Shown here one piece after another: positions 31,085 through 39,808 of a DNA stretch of 64,000 bases. Source of the stretch: Marinomonas rhodophyticola. GTDB taxonomy: Bacteria > Pseudomonadota > Gammaproteobacteria > Pseudomonadales > Marinomonadaceae. Both the position numbers and the translations under genes were made by a program. Each line of letters begins with the position of its first letter. Within the stretch, counting starts at the first letter, position 1. Under the pieces are notes generated by a model, which worked only from the letters and a program-made list of their open reading frames with translations, did no database searches and was not told the origin of the DNA. The stretch covers positions 82,501 through 146,500 of the forward strand of contig NZ_JAPEUL010000009.1 of NCBI RefSeq assembly GCF_026113935.1, read 5' to 3'.

Positions 31085-31263
31085 GCACCCAAACCATACG
31101 CCGCACCATAACAGGACAAATAAAAGTCACTTTGCGTATTGTCCGCTCCAACATAACAGGTCATTTTGTATTTTTAGCACGATGCTTGCATATATCTAAA
31201 CCACTAGGTGTTACTTATATTGCGCACTCACTCTAACACTTCTCTATAATCAGGAAAGTCATC

Positions 31264-33152
31264 ATGCTAGCCAACCTATCCTTTAAGACAAAATTATTAT
31301 TGCTGCTTGTTACAGCCGTTCTGGGTTTCATCATAGTAACCTTTGTTGCCATGAAAGGGCTTTCCTCCCAGCAAGATGCCAATAACGAACTAAGAACGTT
31401 ATCCAAAATTCAGGCATCAAATGATCAGCTAAGCATTCATATGCTCGAAATTGCCGATAAACTAAGGTCCATTTCAGTCGACAACTACGCGGACTATGTT
31501 GCGAGCGCCAATCAGCAAATAGAACAAAACAACCAAACTATTAACGCGAATATCCAACAAGCTCATAGCCTAGAATTAAAACGTACATTGGAAGACAACC
31601 TCATTGAAATGAACAATTACAGCCAAGCTTTAATGGCATTAATTGGCAAGCTTTACATTATTGGTTTCGATTCCTCCTCAGGCTTACGTGGCAGTATCGA
31701 CAAAATGGGTCTAGAGATCAGTGACGATATACAAAGTCTCAGTTTACTAAAGCGAGAGTTTACCAACGTGCGTAAAGCAGAGGCGAGCTACCTATCAGAT
31801 CCAAAAGACAGCACGTTAGCCGAATTTAACGAAAGTTTTTCTCGTTTTGATAACCGGATAGAGAACTTTGGTTTTCAAGATACACATGGTATTAAAGCCA
31901 ATGCCTACCGTGATGCCCTTATTCAATATGGGAAAGAATACCAATCTCTTGATACCGTAGAAGCCAAGTTTACTGAACAAAAAGAACGCTTTAATGACAG
32001 CCAACTCAAGGCCAGTCAATTGATTGAAGCGGCCATCATGCAAGCCGAAACCGACGCCGAAAAAAGCTCTAACCAAGCCAACATCACTCTTCTTAGTGTC
32101 AGCACTGCCGTCATCATTTTCGCCGCTTTGCTTATGGTTGCCATTGGTCGCAGTGTTAATACGACCTTACACAGCATCATTACTGACCTAAACAAGGTAA
32201 AAAAAGGGGACATGTCGTCCAAAGCGATAATTAACAAAAAACGTAACGATGAGTTTGACCAACTCAGTCAATCGCTAAATGAAATGACAAATGGTTTGGG
32301 GGACGTTCTCAAAGATGTGGTATCCACAACAGATAATGTCAGTACCATGTCAACCGATCTAAATAACACCATCAACAGCATTGCCAGTAGCAACCACCTA
32401 GTCAATCAGCGTACCCACTCATTAGCATCAGCCACCGACGATATATCAAGCCGCTTAAACGAACTATCCAGCACCACAAATACACTTAGTAGCCCCATTC
32501 TAACGACACCTACCAGTCGGCAAAATCCGGAGCAGACACCATTAAAATGGTATTAAGCAGCATCACCGATACTGTGAATATTGTAAATATGACCAGCCAT
32601 CAACTTGATGAGCTTGGCCGTTTATCCAAAAACATCGACAACGTCATTGCCATGATCAATGATCTTGCTAGCCAAACCAACTTACTTGCTCTAAATGCCG
32701 CCATCGAAGCTGCCCGCGCTGGAGAAGCGGGGCGCGGCTTTTCCGTAGTAGCTGACGAAGTGCGGGCTTTGGCAGAAAAAACCGTCGACGCCACTTCGAA
32801 AATCACAGACATCGTCAATACCATTCAGCAGTCCACTCAGACAGCCATTAGTACCATGGAAGGTGGGCAAAACAACTTAAGAATCATCAGCGAAAATGGC
32901 AGCAAGGCCGAAGAAGCCATGCGTGACATCGAAAACAATGCCATGACAGGGTCACAATCCACCGACTCGATGGCTAACGCCATTCAAGACGTTGCCAGTA
33001 CCGCTATACAAATGAGTACCGAGATGGAAGAAATTGCACAACAACTCAGCCAAGATACCAGCTCTATCGATATTTTGGCTGACAAAACAAAACAAATTCA
33101 GCGCCTGTCAGCTCAACTTGCCGAAAAAACACAAGTTTTCACACTCGCTTAA
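31264..33152 (+). CDS. Methyl-accepting chemotaxis protein (one frameshift)
   Basis: This chemoreceptor has a first helix ([20 protein letters not shown], ~11-30), a helical periplasmic sensor of about 230 residues, a second helix (~276-294), a HAMP-like linker and a signalling domain with the hairpin [20 protein letters not shown] followed by [16 protein letters not shown] base appears missing in the C4 tract 32493-32496; adding one C makes the linker continuous ([19 protein letters not shown]) and gives about 630 residues. The ORF is preceded by AGGAAAG before the ATG at 31264. It stands alone between terminator-bounded units. The ligand is unknown. Confidence 0.87.
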
Positions 33153-33168
33153 ACAAGCCACCGGAAAG

Positions 33169-33209
33169 GAAGCGCTGGTATGGTCAAAAAATGACAACGC
33201 CAGCGCTTC
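33169..33209 (+). other. Hairpin between the chemoreceptor gene and metX
   Basis: GAAGCGCTGG (33169-33178) and CCAGCGCTTC (33200-33209) form a perfect ten-base stem with a 21-base loop. No T run follows, so it is not a standard terminator. It may end the chemoreceptor mRNA with help from Rho or belong to the metX leader. Confidence 0.5.
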
Positions 33210-33359
33210 TCAAAGACGACCATTCTATAGCAACCTCTTGATGACACTAGACGCAAACGATAGACTGTGTAGCATCACTCATCGATGAACCTTCCCACGC
33301 TTCTTCACGGGAATTCGAGCACTTTCTTTAGGACTTTACTTTAGGATAAAAACAAACCT

Positions 33360-34518
33360 ATGCCGGACGTCATCCCAGCCGACTCTGTTGGTATTGTTAC
33401 GCCACAGATTGCGCAATTCGACACACCGTTGGCACTGTCCTGCGGACAAACCTTGTCCTCGTATCAGCTAGTTTACGAGACTTATGGCACCCTAAATAAA
33501 AACGCGTCTAATGCGATTTTAATTTGTCACGCCCTAAGCGGCGACCATCACGCGGCAGGCTATCACACCAGCTCGGATACCAAGCCAGGTTGGTGGGATA
33601 CCGCAATAGGGCCTGGTAAAGCTATCGATACCAATAATTTTTTTGTAATTGCCCTTAATAACTTGGGCGGTTGCTGCGGCTCAACCGGACCAACCAGCAT
33701 CAACCCAGCTACAGGACAACGTTGGGAAGCCAGCTTTCCCATTGTCACTGTAGAAGACTGGGTTGAAAGTCAGGCGCGTTTAGCCGATTTGCTTGGTATT
33801 CAAACCTTTGCAGCCATCGTGGGTGGAAGCCTTGGCGGCATGCAAGTACTCGAATGGAGTATCCGCTTCCCTACCCGCTTAAAATCCGCGGTGATCGTCG
33901 CTTCCGCACCAAAACTATCGACACAGAACATCGCCTTTAACGAAGTCGCACGTCAATCCATTCGTCGTGATCCTGACTTTTTTGACGGCAATTACCTAGA
34001 AAATAATTCCGTTCCAACCAACGGCCTTGGTTTGGCCCGCATGTTAGGTCACATTACCTATCTGTCAGACGATGCCATGGGCGCAAAGTTTGGCCGCCAA
34101 ATGCGCTACGACAGCTACCAGTACAATTATGGCATTGAATTCGAAGTCGAAAGTTACCTACGCTATCAGGGTGAAGCCTTCACCAAACGTTTTGACGCCA
34201 ATACCTACATGCTGATGACTAAAGCATTAGATTATTTTGATCCAGCTGCGCAAACGGGCGGTGACTTATCTGCAGTGCTGAGTCGAGGCTCAGTGTGAAT
34301 TTTTGCTGGTTTCTTTTACCACTGACTGGCGTTTTTCACCAGAACGCAGTGAAGAAATTGTTAACGCATTGGTTAAAGCTGGCAAACCGGTCTCTTACGC
34401 AAAAATTGAAGCAACAGAGGGCCATGACGCCTTTCTTTTCCCTATTCCTCGCTACATGGCTGTGCTAAACACCTTTTTAACGCGCATCGCCAACAGCTTA
34501 ACGACGGAGACCCTATAA
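33360..34518 (+). CDS. metX: Homoserine O-acyltransferase (one frameshift)
   Basis: MetX acylates homoserine (acetyl or succinyl donor) in methionine synthesis. The alpha/beta hydrolase fold is plain: [14 protein letters not shown], the nucleophile Ser in [12 protein letters not shown], and the acid and base in FTTDWRFSP and [12 protein letters not shown]. The frame breaks at about 34276-34284 (one base too many in GCTGAGTCGAG), separating the first 313 residues from the last 75, which carry the catalytic Asp and His. The corrected protein is about 385 residues, as in Pseudomonas. Its stop touches the metW start (TAAATG), matching the conserved metX-metW pair. Confidence 0.93.
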
Positions 34519-35109
34519 ATGCGCTCTGACTTAGAAATGATCGATGAATGGATTCAACCCAATATACGAGTGCTGGATTTAGCTTGCGGTCCAGGTGAAC
34601 TGCTTCACCACCTGATCCAAAACAAAAAAGTCAGTGGCTATGGATTAGAAATTGGCCCAGACGATTTAAATATCTGTATAGAAAAAGGCATCCCGGTTCT
34701 TGAGCAAAACATTGACGAAGGTCTACAAAACTTCGATGACCAAAGCTTTGACCTAGTACTGATGACGCACGCGCTGCAACAGTTCCGTCGTCCCGACTTA
34801 TTGATTGATGAAATGCTGCGCATCGGCAAAGAATGCATTATTACCTTCCCGAACTTTGGTCATTGGCGCAGCCGCCTACATTTGGCGTTAAAGGGCAGAA
34901 TGCCCGTGTCGGATTTCTTGCCATACAACTGGTATGACACACCCAACATTCACTTTTTTACCTTTCAAGATTTTGAGCGTTTATGCCATGAAAAAAACAT
35001 CAAAATCCTACGTTGGGCCGCGGTCGATGGTCACCTAAAAGACCATTGGTGGATTCGCTCTATGCCCAATTTATTCAGTGAAACGGCCATCTTTCATATC
35101 AGTCGTTAA
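34519..35109 (+). CDS. metW: Methionine biosynthesis protein MetW
   Basis: MetW is a methyltransferase-fold protein needed together with MetX for homoserine acylation in many proteobacteria. The 196 residues include the SAM-like motif VLDLACGPGELLHHL, ECIITFPNFGHWRSRLHL and NIHFFTFQDFE, all typical of the family. The ATG follows the metX stop codon with no gap, so the two proteins are coupled. A terminator follows. Confidence 0.95.
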   Translation: MRSDLEMIDEWIQPNIRVLDLACGPGELLHHLIQNKKVSGYGLEIGPDDLNICIEKGIPVLEQNIDEGLQNFDDQSFDLVLMTHALQQFRRPDLLIDEMLRIGKECIITFPNFGHWRSRLHLALKGRMPVSDFLPYNWYDTPNIHFFTFQDFERLCHEKNIKILRWAAVDGHLKDHWWIRSMPNLFSETAIFHISR

Positions 35110-35125
35110 ACGATACCTCACACAC

Positions 35126-35155
35126 AAAGGCGGCCAATCAGCCGCCTTTGTTTTA
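35126..35155 (+). terminator. Terminator after metW
   Basis: AAAGGCGGC pairs with GCCGCCTTT around a six-base loop and is followed by GTTTT. It lies only about 22 bases before rdgB, so rdgB may still receive read-through. Confidence 0.8.
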
Positions 35156-35177
35156 AAGAATGACAAAGGAAAAACCG

Positions 35178-35801
35178 ATGAACAGCACCATCGTACTCGC
35201 CAGCAATAATGCTGGAAAAATCAAAGAATTCAATGCCTTGCTTAGCGATATGGGAATCGACGTTAAGCCGCAAAGCGAATTTAACGTTGAAGAAGCCGAA
35301 GAAACTGGCTTAAGTTTTATTGAAAATGCGATCCTTAAAGCACGCCATGCTTGCGCACAAACGGGTTTGCCTGCATTAGCCGATGATTCCGGCATTGAAG
35401 TGGATTATCTTAACGGTGCACCGGGCATTTACTCCGCTCGTTTTGCTGGCGAACATGGCAACAACGACGCAAATAACGCGCTGCTGTTGGAAAAACTAGC
35501 GGGCGTGCCTGAACTGCAACGTACCGCTCGTTTTCATTGCGTACTAGCTTACATGCGCCATAAAGACGATCCGACCCCACAAGTCTTTCATGGTGTATGG
35601 GAAGGTCGTATTTTAACGTCGACAGAAGGCCAAGAAGGCTTTGGTTATGATCCAATATTTTATGTACCAGAATGCGCTTGCAGCGCCGCTAGCTTACCAA
35701 AAGAAGTAAAAAATCAAATTAGCCATCGTGGTAAAGCCTTAAAACAGCTGTTTGCCGCGTTTAAGCAATCCCCTTCTCTGCTACCGGGTAACGCATTTTG
35801 A
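35178..35801 (+). CDS. rdgB: dITP/XTP pyrophosphatase
   Basis: RdgB removes non-canonical purine nucleotides (dITP, XTP) from the pool. The 207-residue protein starts MNSTIVLASNNAGKIKEF with the substrate-binding SNNxGK motif and has ETGLSFIENAILKARHA, ADDSGIEVDYLNGAPGIYSA, GFGYDPIFYVPE and ISHRGKALKQL. The start at 35178 is preceded by AGGA; an ATG at 35160 would add six residues and sits inside the terminator region. The last bases of the gene overlap the hemW start. Confidence 0.96.
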   Translation: MNSTIVLASNNAGKIKEFNALLSDMGIDVKPQSEFNVEEAEETGLSFIENAILKARHACAQTGLPALADDSGIEVDYLNGAPGIYSARFAGEHGNNDANNALLLEKLAGVPELQRTARFHCVLAYMRHKDDPTPQVFHGVWEGRILTSTEGQEGFGYDPIFYVPECACSAASLPKEVKNQISHRGKALKQLFAAFKQSPSLLPGNAF

Positions 35802-36967
35802 GTCGTCAATTACCGCCACTGAGTTTGTACATTCACTTACCTTGGTGCGTGCGTAAATGTCCTTACTGTGACTTTAACTCCCATCAAGCGGATCGCTTCG
35901 AAAGTAATGGCAAACTGCCGGAAGACGCTTATCTAGCACAACTTCTGGCAGATTTAGACGCCGATTTACCTTATGTGGCTGGACGGAAAATTCAAACGGC
36001 TTTTATTGGCGGCGGCACGCCCAGCTTGATGAGCGAAGACTTCTATTATCGTTTAATGGACGCGCTACGTGAAAAGCTGAGTTGGGCTGACAATGCCGAA
36101 ATCACCATGGAAGCCAATCCAGGGACGTTTGAGCAAGAAAAATTTCGTCATTTTCGCCAAGCGGGCATTAATCGTTTGTCCATCGGTATCCAAAGTTTTC
36201 AGCCAAACCTGTTGAAAACCCTAGGAAGAATCCACAATCGCGAAGAAGCGATACACGCTGTGGATAAGTCGAGAGCCGCAGGCTTTGACAACATTAACCT
36301 AGATTTGATGCACGGTTTACCAGACCAAAGTTTAGAAATGGCAATGGAAGATTTATCATTGGCCATCGAATTGAGTCCTGAGCACTTATCTTGGTATCAA
36401 CTGACCATAGAACCCAATACTGAGTTCTATCGTCGTCCTCCCACGCTTCCTGAAGACAACACCTTGTGGGGCATTCAGGACGCAGGGCAAGCACTGCTCA
36501 CCCAGCATGGTTATGCTCAGTATGAAGTGTCAGCGAACTCGAAAGATAATCGACGCGCCGCACACAATCTTAACTATTGGCGTTTTGGCGATTATATAGG
36601 GATCGGCGCGGGCGCCCACGGCAAGATCACATTAGTTAATGGTGAAATATTTCGTACACGAAAGACTCGCCACCCAAATCATTACTTAAACAATCTGCCT
36701 GAAGCGCTAATCATTAAAGAGGCTATCGAGCAAGAAGACTTACCTATTGAATTCATGATGAATCGTCTGCGTTTATTCGAAACCTTCGATTTAAAGGATT
36801 ATGAGCGATTTACCTATCAAAGTGTGCCATTTTCTCTGATAAAAGCCTGTGAAACCGCACTAAAACAAGGACTTTTAGACCACGATGAATGGACACATCA
36901 ACGTATTAAAACCACAGAAAAGGGTAAGCTATTTCTCAATGAATTACTCGAGCTGTTCCTTCCTTAA
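35798..36967 (+). CDS. hemW: Radical SAM heme chaperone HemW
   Basis: HemW is a radical SAM family protein that binds heme and delivers it to respiratory enzymes; it was once annotated as a coproporphyrinogen oxidase. The cluster motif CVRKCPYC is near residue 17-24, followed by AFIGGGTPSLM, MEANPGTFEQEKF, RLSIGIQSFQP and the HemW-typical HNLNYWRFGDYIGIGAGAHG. It has 389 residues. The frame opens with TTG at 35798, which overlaps the rdgB stop (TTGA). No ATG is near the family start, so the unusual start codon is likely real and coupled to rdgB. Confidence 0.94.
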   Translation: MSRQLPPLSLYIHLPWCVRKCPYCDFNSHQADRFESNGKLPEDAYLAQLLADLDADLPYVAGRKIQTAFIGGGTPSLMSEDFYYRLMDALREKLSWADNAEITMEANPGTFEQEKFRHFRQAGINRLSIGIQSFQPNLLKTLGRIHNREEAIHAVDKSRAAGFDNINLDLMHGLPDQSLEMAMEDLSLAIELSPEHLSWYQLTIEPNTEFYRRPPTLPEDNTLWGIQDAGQALLTQHGYAQYEVSANSKDNRRAAHNLNYWRFGDYIGIGAGAHGKITLVNGEIFRTRKTRHPNHYLNNLPEALIIKEAIEQEDLPIEFMMNRLRLFETFDLKDYERFTYQSVPFSLIKACETALKQGLLDHDEWTHQRIKTTEKGKLFLNELLELFLP

Positions 36968-37046
36968 ACCTGATCGTACGGGCCATTTTGTTTACTATAA
37001 TTTGACATCTAATTAAATTGATGTAACTCTTACCCAGTTAAAAATG

Positions 37047-37075
37047 AAAAAAGGCCATCCTCGATGGCCTTTTTT
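37047..37075 (+). terminator. Terminator after hemW
   Basis: AAAAAAGGCCAT and ATGGCCTTTTTT form a 12-base stem around a short CCTCG loop. It can work in either direction. Confidence 0.9.
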
Positions 37076-37358
37076 CGCTTAATTAAAAACACACCGTAGT
37101 GTGAACATTTCTAATTCCTTTGTCTTTTTAAACGAAAAATAACGCTATTTTGACTCTTTGATTCGCGGCTTCACTCAATTTATACATGAAACCGAAATTA
37201 TGAATGAATTGTGAAAATAGGACAAAATACGTCGCATTAAGAACAATCTGATAATGAGAATTCTTTTAGTGTGAACTAACGAGGCTGTATAAAAAACACT
37301 CATGTTGATTTTCGTTTAAAAAGATTAGAAAGATTTCCACTAATTCAGGAGAATGTTT

Positions 37359-38942
37359 ATGAGTAATAAAGTACCTGAAAGTGGTCGGGCAGAATACAAC
37401 ACATCGTACAAAGTAGGACAAGATAACATTCAGTTTCTTGGCCTAGATGTACTTAATCCTGTGTTTAGTACCAGTGCTTTGATCATTTTTGCATTCATTA
37501 TTGGCAGTATTCTTTTCCCAGCGGATGCTAGTGCGGTATTGTCTGGAGCCAAAAACTGGTCAATCAATAATTTTGATTGGTTCTTTATGGTCGCTGGCAA
37601 CATCTTTGTCCTTTTTTGTTTACTCTTGATTGCATTACCCTTGGGTAAAATTCGCTTAGGCGGTACAGAAGCTAGAGCAGAACATTCCACTATTACTTGG
37701 TTCTCAATGCTGTTCGCTGCAGGTATGGGTATCGGTCTGATGTTTTGGAGTGTGGCTGAGCCTGTTGGTTACTATACAGCTTGGTACGGTACACCTTTTG
37801 ATGTCGCGGCTAACACACCTGAAGCACGCGATCTCGCCATGGGTGCCACCATGTTTCATTGGGGTCTTCATCCATGGGCCATTTACGCGGTCGTTGGTTT
37901 ATCTTTAGCCTTTTTCGCTTACAACAAAGGCCTACCTCTGACAATCCGTTCTGCTTTTTACCCATTATTTGGTGAAAAAGTCTGGGGAGTTATTGGTCAT
38001 GTAATCGATGTAATTTCCGTGATTGCAACGATTTTTGGTTTAGCGACCTCACTTGGTTTTGGTGCACTACAAGCCGCTGGTGGTCTCAATTTCTTATTCG
38101 ACATTCCTAATACGTTAACGACGCAAATCCTTGTGATCTGTGGTGTCACCGCCGTTGCTATCGTGTCTGTGGCACGTGGTCTAGAAGGCGGTGTAAAACT
38201 TCTTTCTAATATCAACATGATTATTGCCGCTGCCTTGGCAATATTTATTGTCATCGTGGGCCATACCGGCGCTATTTTTGCGGCCATGGGTTCTTATTTA
38301 TTTAACTATGTTGAAAACATCATCCCTCTGAGTAATTGGATTGGTCGTGATGACACAACCTTCTACCATGGCTGGACTGTGTTTTATTGGGCTTGGTGGA
38401 TTTCTTGGTCACCATTTGTCGGTATGTTTATCGCACGTGTTTCTCGTGGTCGTACTGTTCGTGAGTTCCTAGTGGCGGTTCTATTGGTCCCAACGGTTGT
38501 TTCTCTTGTGTGGATGTCTATTTTTGGTGGTTCCGCTTTAGAGCAATCTGCCAACGGTATTGGTGCATTAGCCGACGGCATTGGCGACTCATCACTAGCC
38601 ATGTTCCAAATGTTTGCAAACCTACCGTTAACAGGTCTGATTTCTTTTGTTGGCATCATTCTAGTATTGGTCTTCTTTGTCACGTCTTCCGACTCTGGTT
38701 CTTTGGTTATTGATGGTATTACTGCTGGCGGTAAAACCGATGCGCCTATGATTCAACGTGTTTTCTGGGCTGTTCTGGAAGGCATTATCGCCATTGCTTT
38801 ACTTGTTGGCGGTGGGTCTGAAGCACTTGGTGCGATCCAAGCGGCGGCCATTACTATTGGTCTACCATTCACTTTGCTCATGTTAATCATGTGTGCGAGT
38901 TTATGGAAAGGTCTGCATAGCGATATGCACCTTTATAAATAA
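37359..38942 (+). CDS. BCCT-family betaine/choline/carnitine transporter
   Basis: BCCT carriers import glycine betaine, choline or related compounds with Na+ or H+, usually for osmoprotection or as nutrients. The 527-residue protein shows about twelve helices, the signature WWISWSPFVGMFIARVSRGRT-type stretch in helix 8 (residues ~344-364), and FAAGMGIGLMFWSVAEP in helix 3, the Gly-rich stretch that binds the coupling ion in the family. The C-terminal tail is short, ending soon after the last helix, so it may lack the osmosensory tail of BetP. I start at the ATG at 37359 (MSNKVPESG), with AGGAG 7 bases before it. The upstream 280 bases are AT-rich and hold the promoter. Confidence 0.92.
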   Translation: MSNKVPESGRAEYNTSYKVGQDNIQFLGLDVLNPVFSTSALIIFAFIIGSILFPADASAVLSGAKNWSINNFDWFFMVAGNIFVLFCLLLIALPLGKIRLGGTEARAEHSTITWFSMLFAAGMGIGLMFWSVAEPVGYYTAWYGTPFDVAANTPEARDLAMGATMFHWGLHPWAIYAVVGLSLAFFAYNKGLPLTIRSAFYPLFGEKVWGVIGHVIDVISVIATIFGLATSLGFGALQAAGGLNFLFDIPNTLTTQILVICGVTAVAIVSVARGLEGGVKLLSNINMIIAAALAIFIVIVGHTGAIFAAMGSYLFNYVENIIPLSNWIGRDDTTFYHGWTVFYWAWWISWSPFVGMFIARVSRGRTVREFLVAVLLVPTVVSLVWMSIFGGSALEQSANGIGALADGIGDSSLAMFQMFANLPLTGLISFVGIILVLVFFVTSSDSGSLVIDGITAGGKTDAPMIQRVFWAVLEGIIAIALLVGGGSEALGAIQAAAITIGLPFTLLMLIMCASLWKGLHSDMHLYK

Positions 38943-38949
38943 ACAACTC

Positions 38950-38993
38950 AACACAACGCAAATGATGTAGATCGTTTGCGTTGTGTTGTTTTT
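38950..38993 (+). terminator. Terminator after the BCCT transporter gene
   Basis: AACACAACGCAAA pairs with TTTGCGTTGTGTT across 12 bases and is followed by a T run. Confidence 0.9.
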
Positions 38994-39017
38994 ATAAATA
39001 CTTTATTATCCGCGTTC

Positions 39018-39213
39018 TCTTAGGGAGTAATCTTCTTTGCACATCCTGATGTATGTTGCAAAGATTCTTTGTCAACATAATTGAGCCTCAAGCTCGTGGC
39101 AAAGAAGTCCTGATCGAATTGACGGGATTGATGAGACTTAAGACAATAACTTGGCTCAGGTGGGCACAGGTTCATTGTCTTTTGTTTTATTGCCCACCTA
39201 GGACCTATCAAAA
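39018..39213 (+). promoter_or_regulatory. yybP-ykoY manganese riboswitch upstream of the UPF0016 exporter gene
   Basis: The leader contains the class landmarks in order: GGGAGTA (39023-39029), GTCAACATA (39071-39079) and TGAGAC (39132-39137). The ends TCTTA (39018-39022) and TAAGA (39139-39143) pair as the closing P1 helix. After the aptamer a hairpin AGGTGGGCA (39158-39166) / TGCCCACCT (39191-39199) lies next to the ribosome binding site AGGA before the ATG at 39214, which suggests control at translation. The family senses Mn2+ and commonly precedes UPF0016/MneA exporters, as here. Confidence 0.82.
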
Positions 39214-39780
39214 ATGGAAGCATTACTTACTTCTATCTCTACTGTTGCCCTTGCTGAAATGGGCGATAAAACCCAACTTTTGGCTTTATTCCTTGCAACG
39301 CGTTTCGCCTCTAAAATGTCAATTGTTCTCGGAATTCTTGCAGCCACATTGCTCAATCATGCTTTGTCGGCTTGGCTAGGTGTTGAAATTGCTCAGTGGA
39401 TTCCAGTAAGTGCAATTAGCTGGATTGTTGGGCTAAGCTTCATTGCTGTTGGGCTATGGTTATTGATTCCAGATAAAGACGACAGCGAAGACAGCCAAGT
39501 CCTTAAATACGGTGCCTTTGGCGCAACCTTTGTGTTGTTTTTCCTAGCGGAAATCGGTGACAAGACTCAAATTGCTACGGTTCTATTGGGCGCACACTAC
39601 GGCAGTGTTTGGATGGTCTTAATTGGCTCAACGGTTGGCATGATGCTGGCGAACGTGCCTGTTGTTTTCGCAGGACGTTGGATTATGGATAAAATCAATG
39701 CGGACCGCACTCGTCAATTGGCTTGCTTACTTTTTCTTATCATGGGAATAGTGACCATAGCATCGCCATTACTGTCATAA
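39214..39780 (+). CDS. mneA: UPF0016/GDT1-family manganese exporter
   Basis: Members of this family (MneA, Gdt1, TMEM165) export Mn2+ or exchange Ca2+/Mn2+ for protons. The 188-residue protein has six helices in two repeats, each with the family motif E-x-G-D-K-T: EMGDKT at residues 15-20 and EIGDKT at 113-118. A short acidic loop (DKDDSEDSQ) joins the repeats. The upstream riboswitch supports a role in Mn2+ homeostasis. It is followed after about 28 bases by the cNMP/CBS protein gene. Confidence 0.92.
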   Translation: MEALLTSISTVALAEMGDKTQLLALFLATRFASKMSIVLGILAATLLNHALSAWLGVEIAQWIPVSAISWIVGLSFIAVGLWLLIPDKDDSEDSQVLKYGAFGATFVLFFLAEIGDKTQIATVLLGAHYGSVWMVLIGSTVGMMLANVPVVFAGRWIMDKINADRTRQLACLLFLIMGIVTIASPLLS

Positions 39781-39808
39781 ATAAGCTCCACTAAACGGGA
39801 AGGGTACG

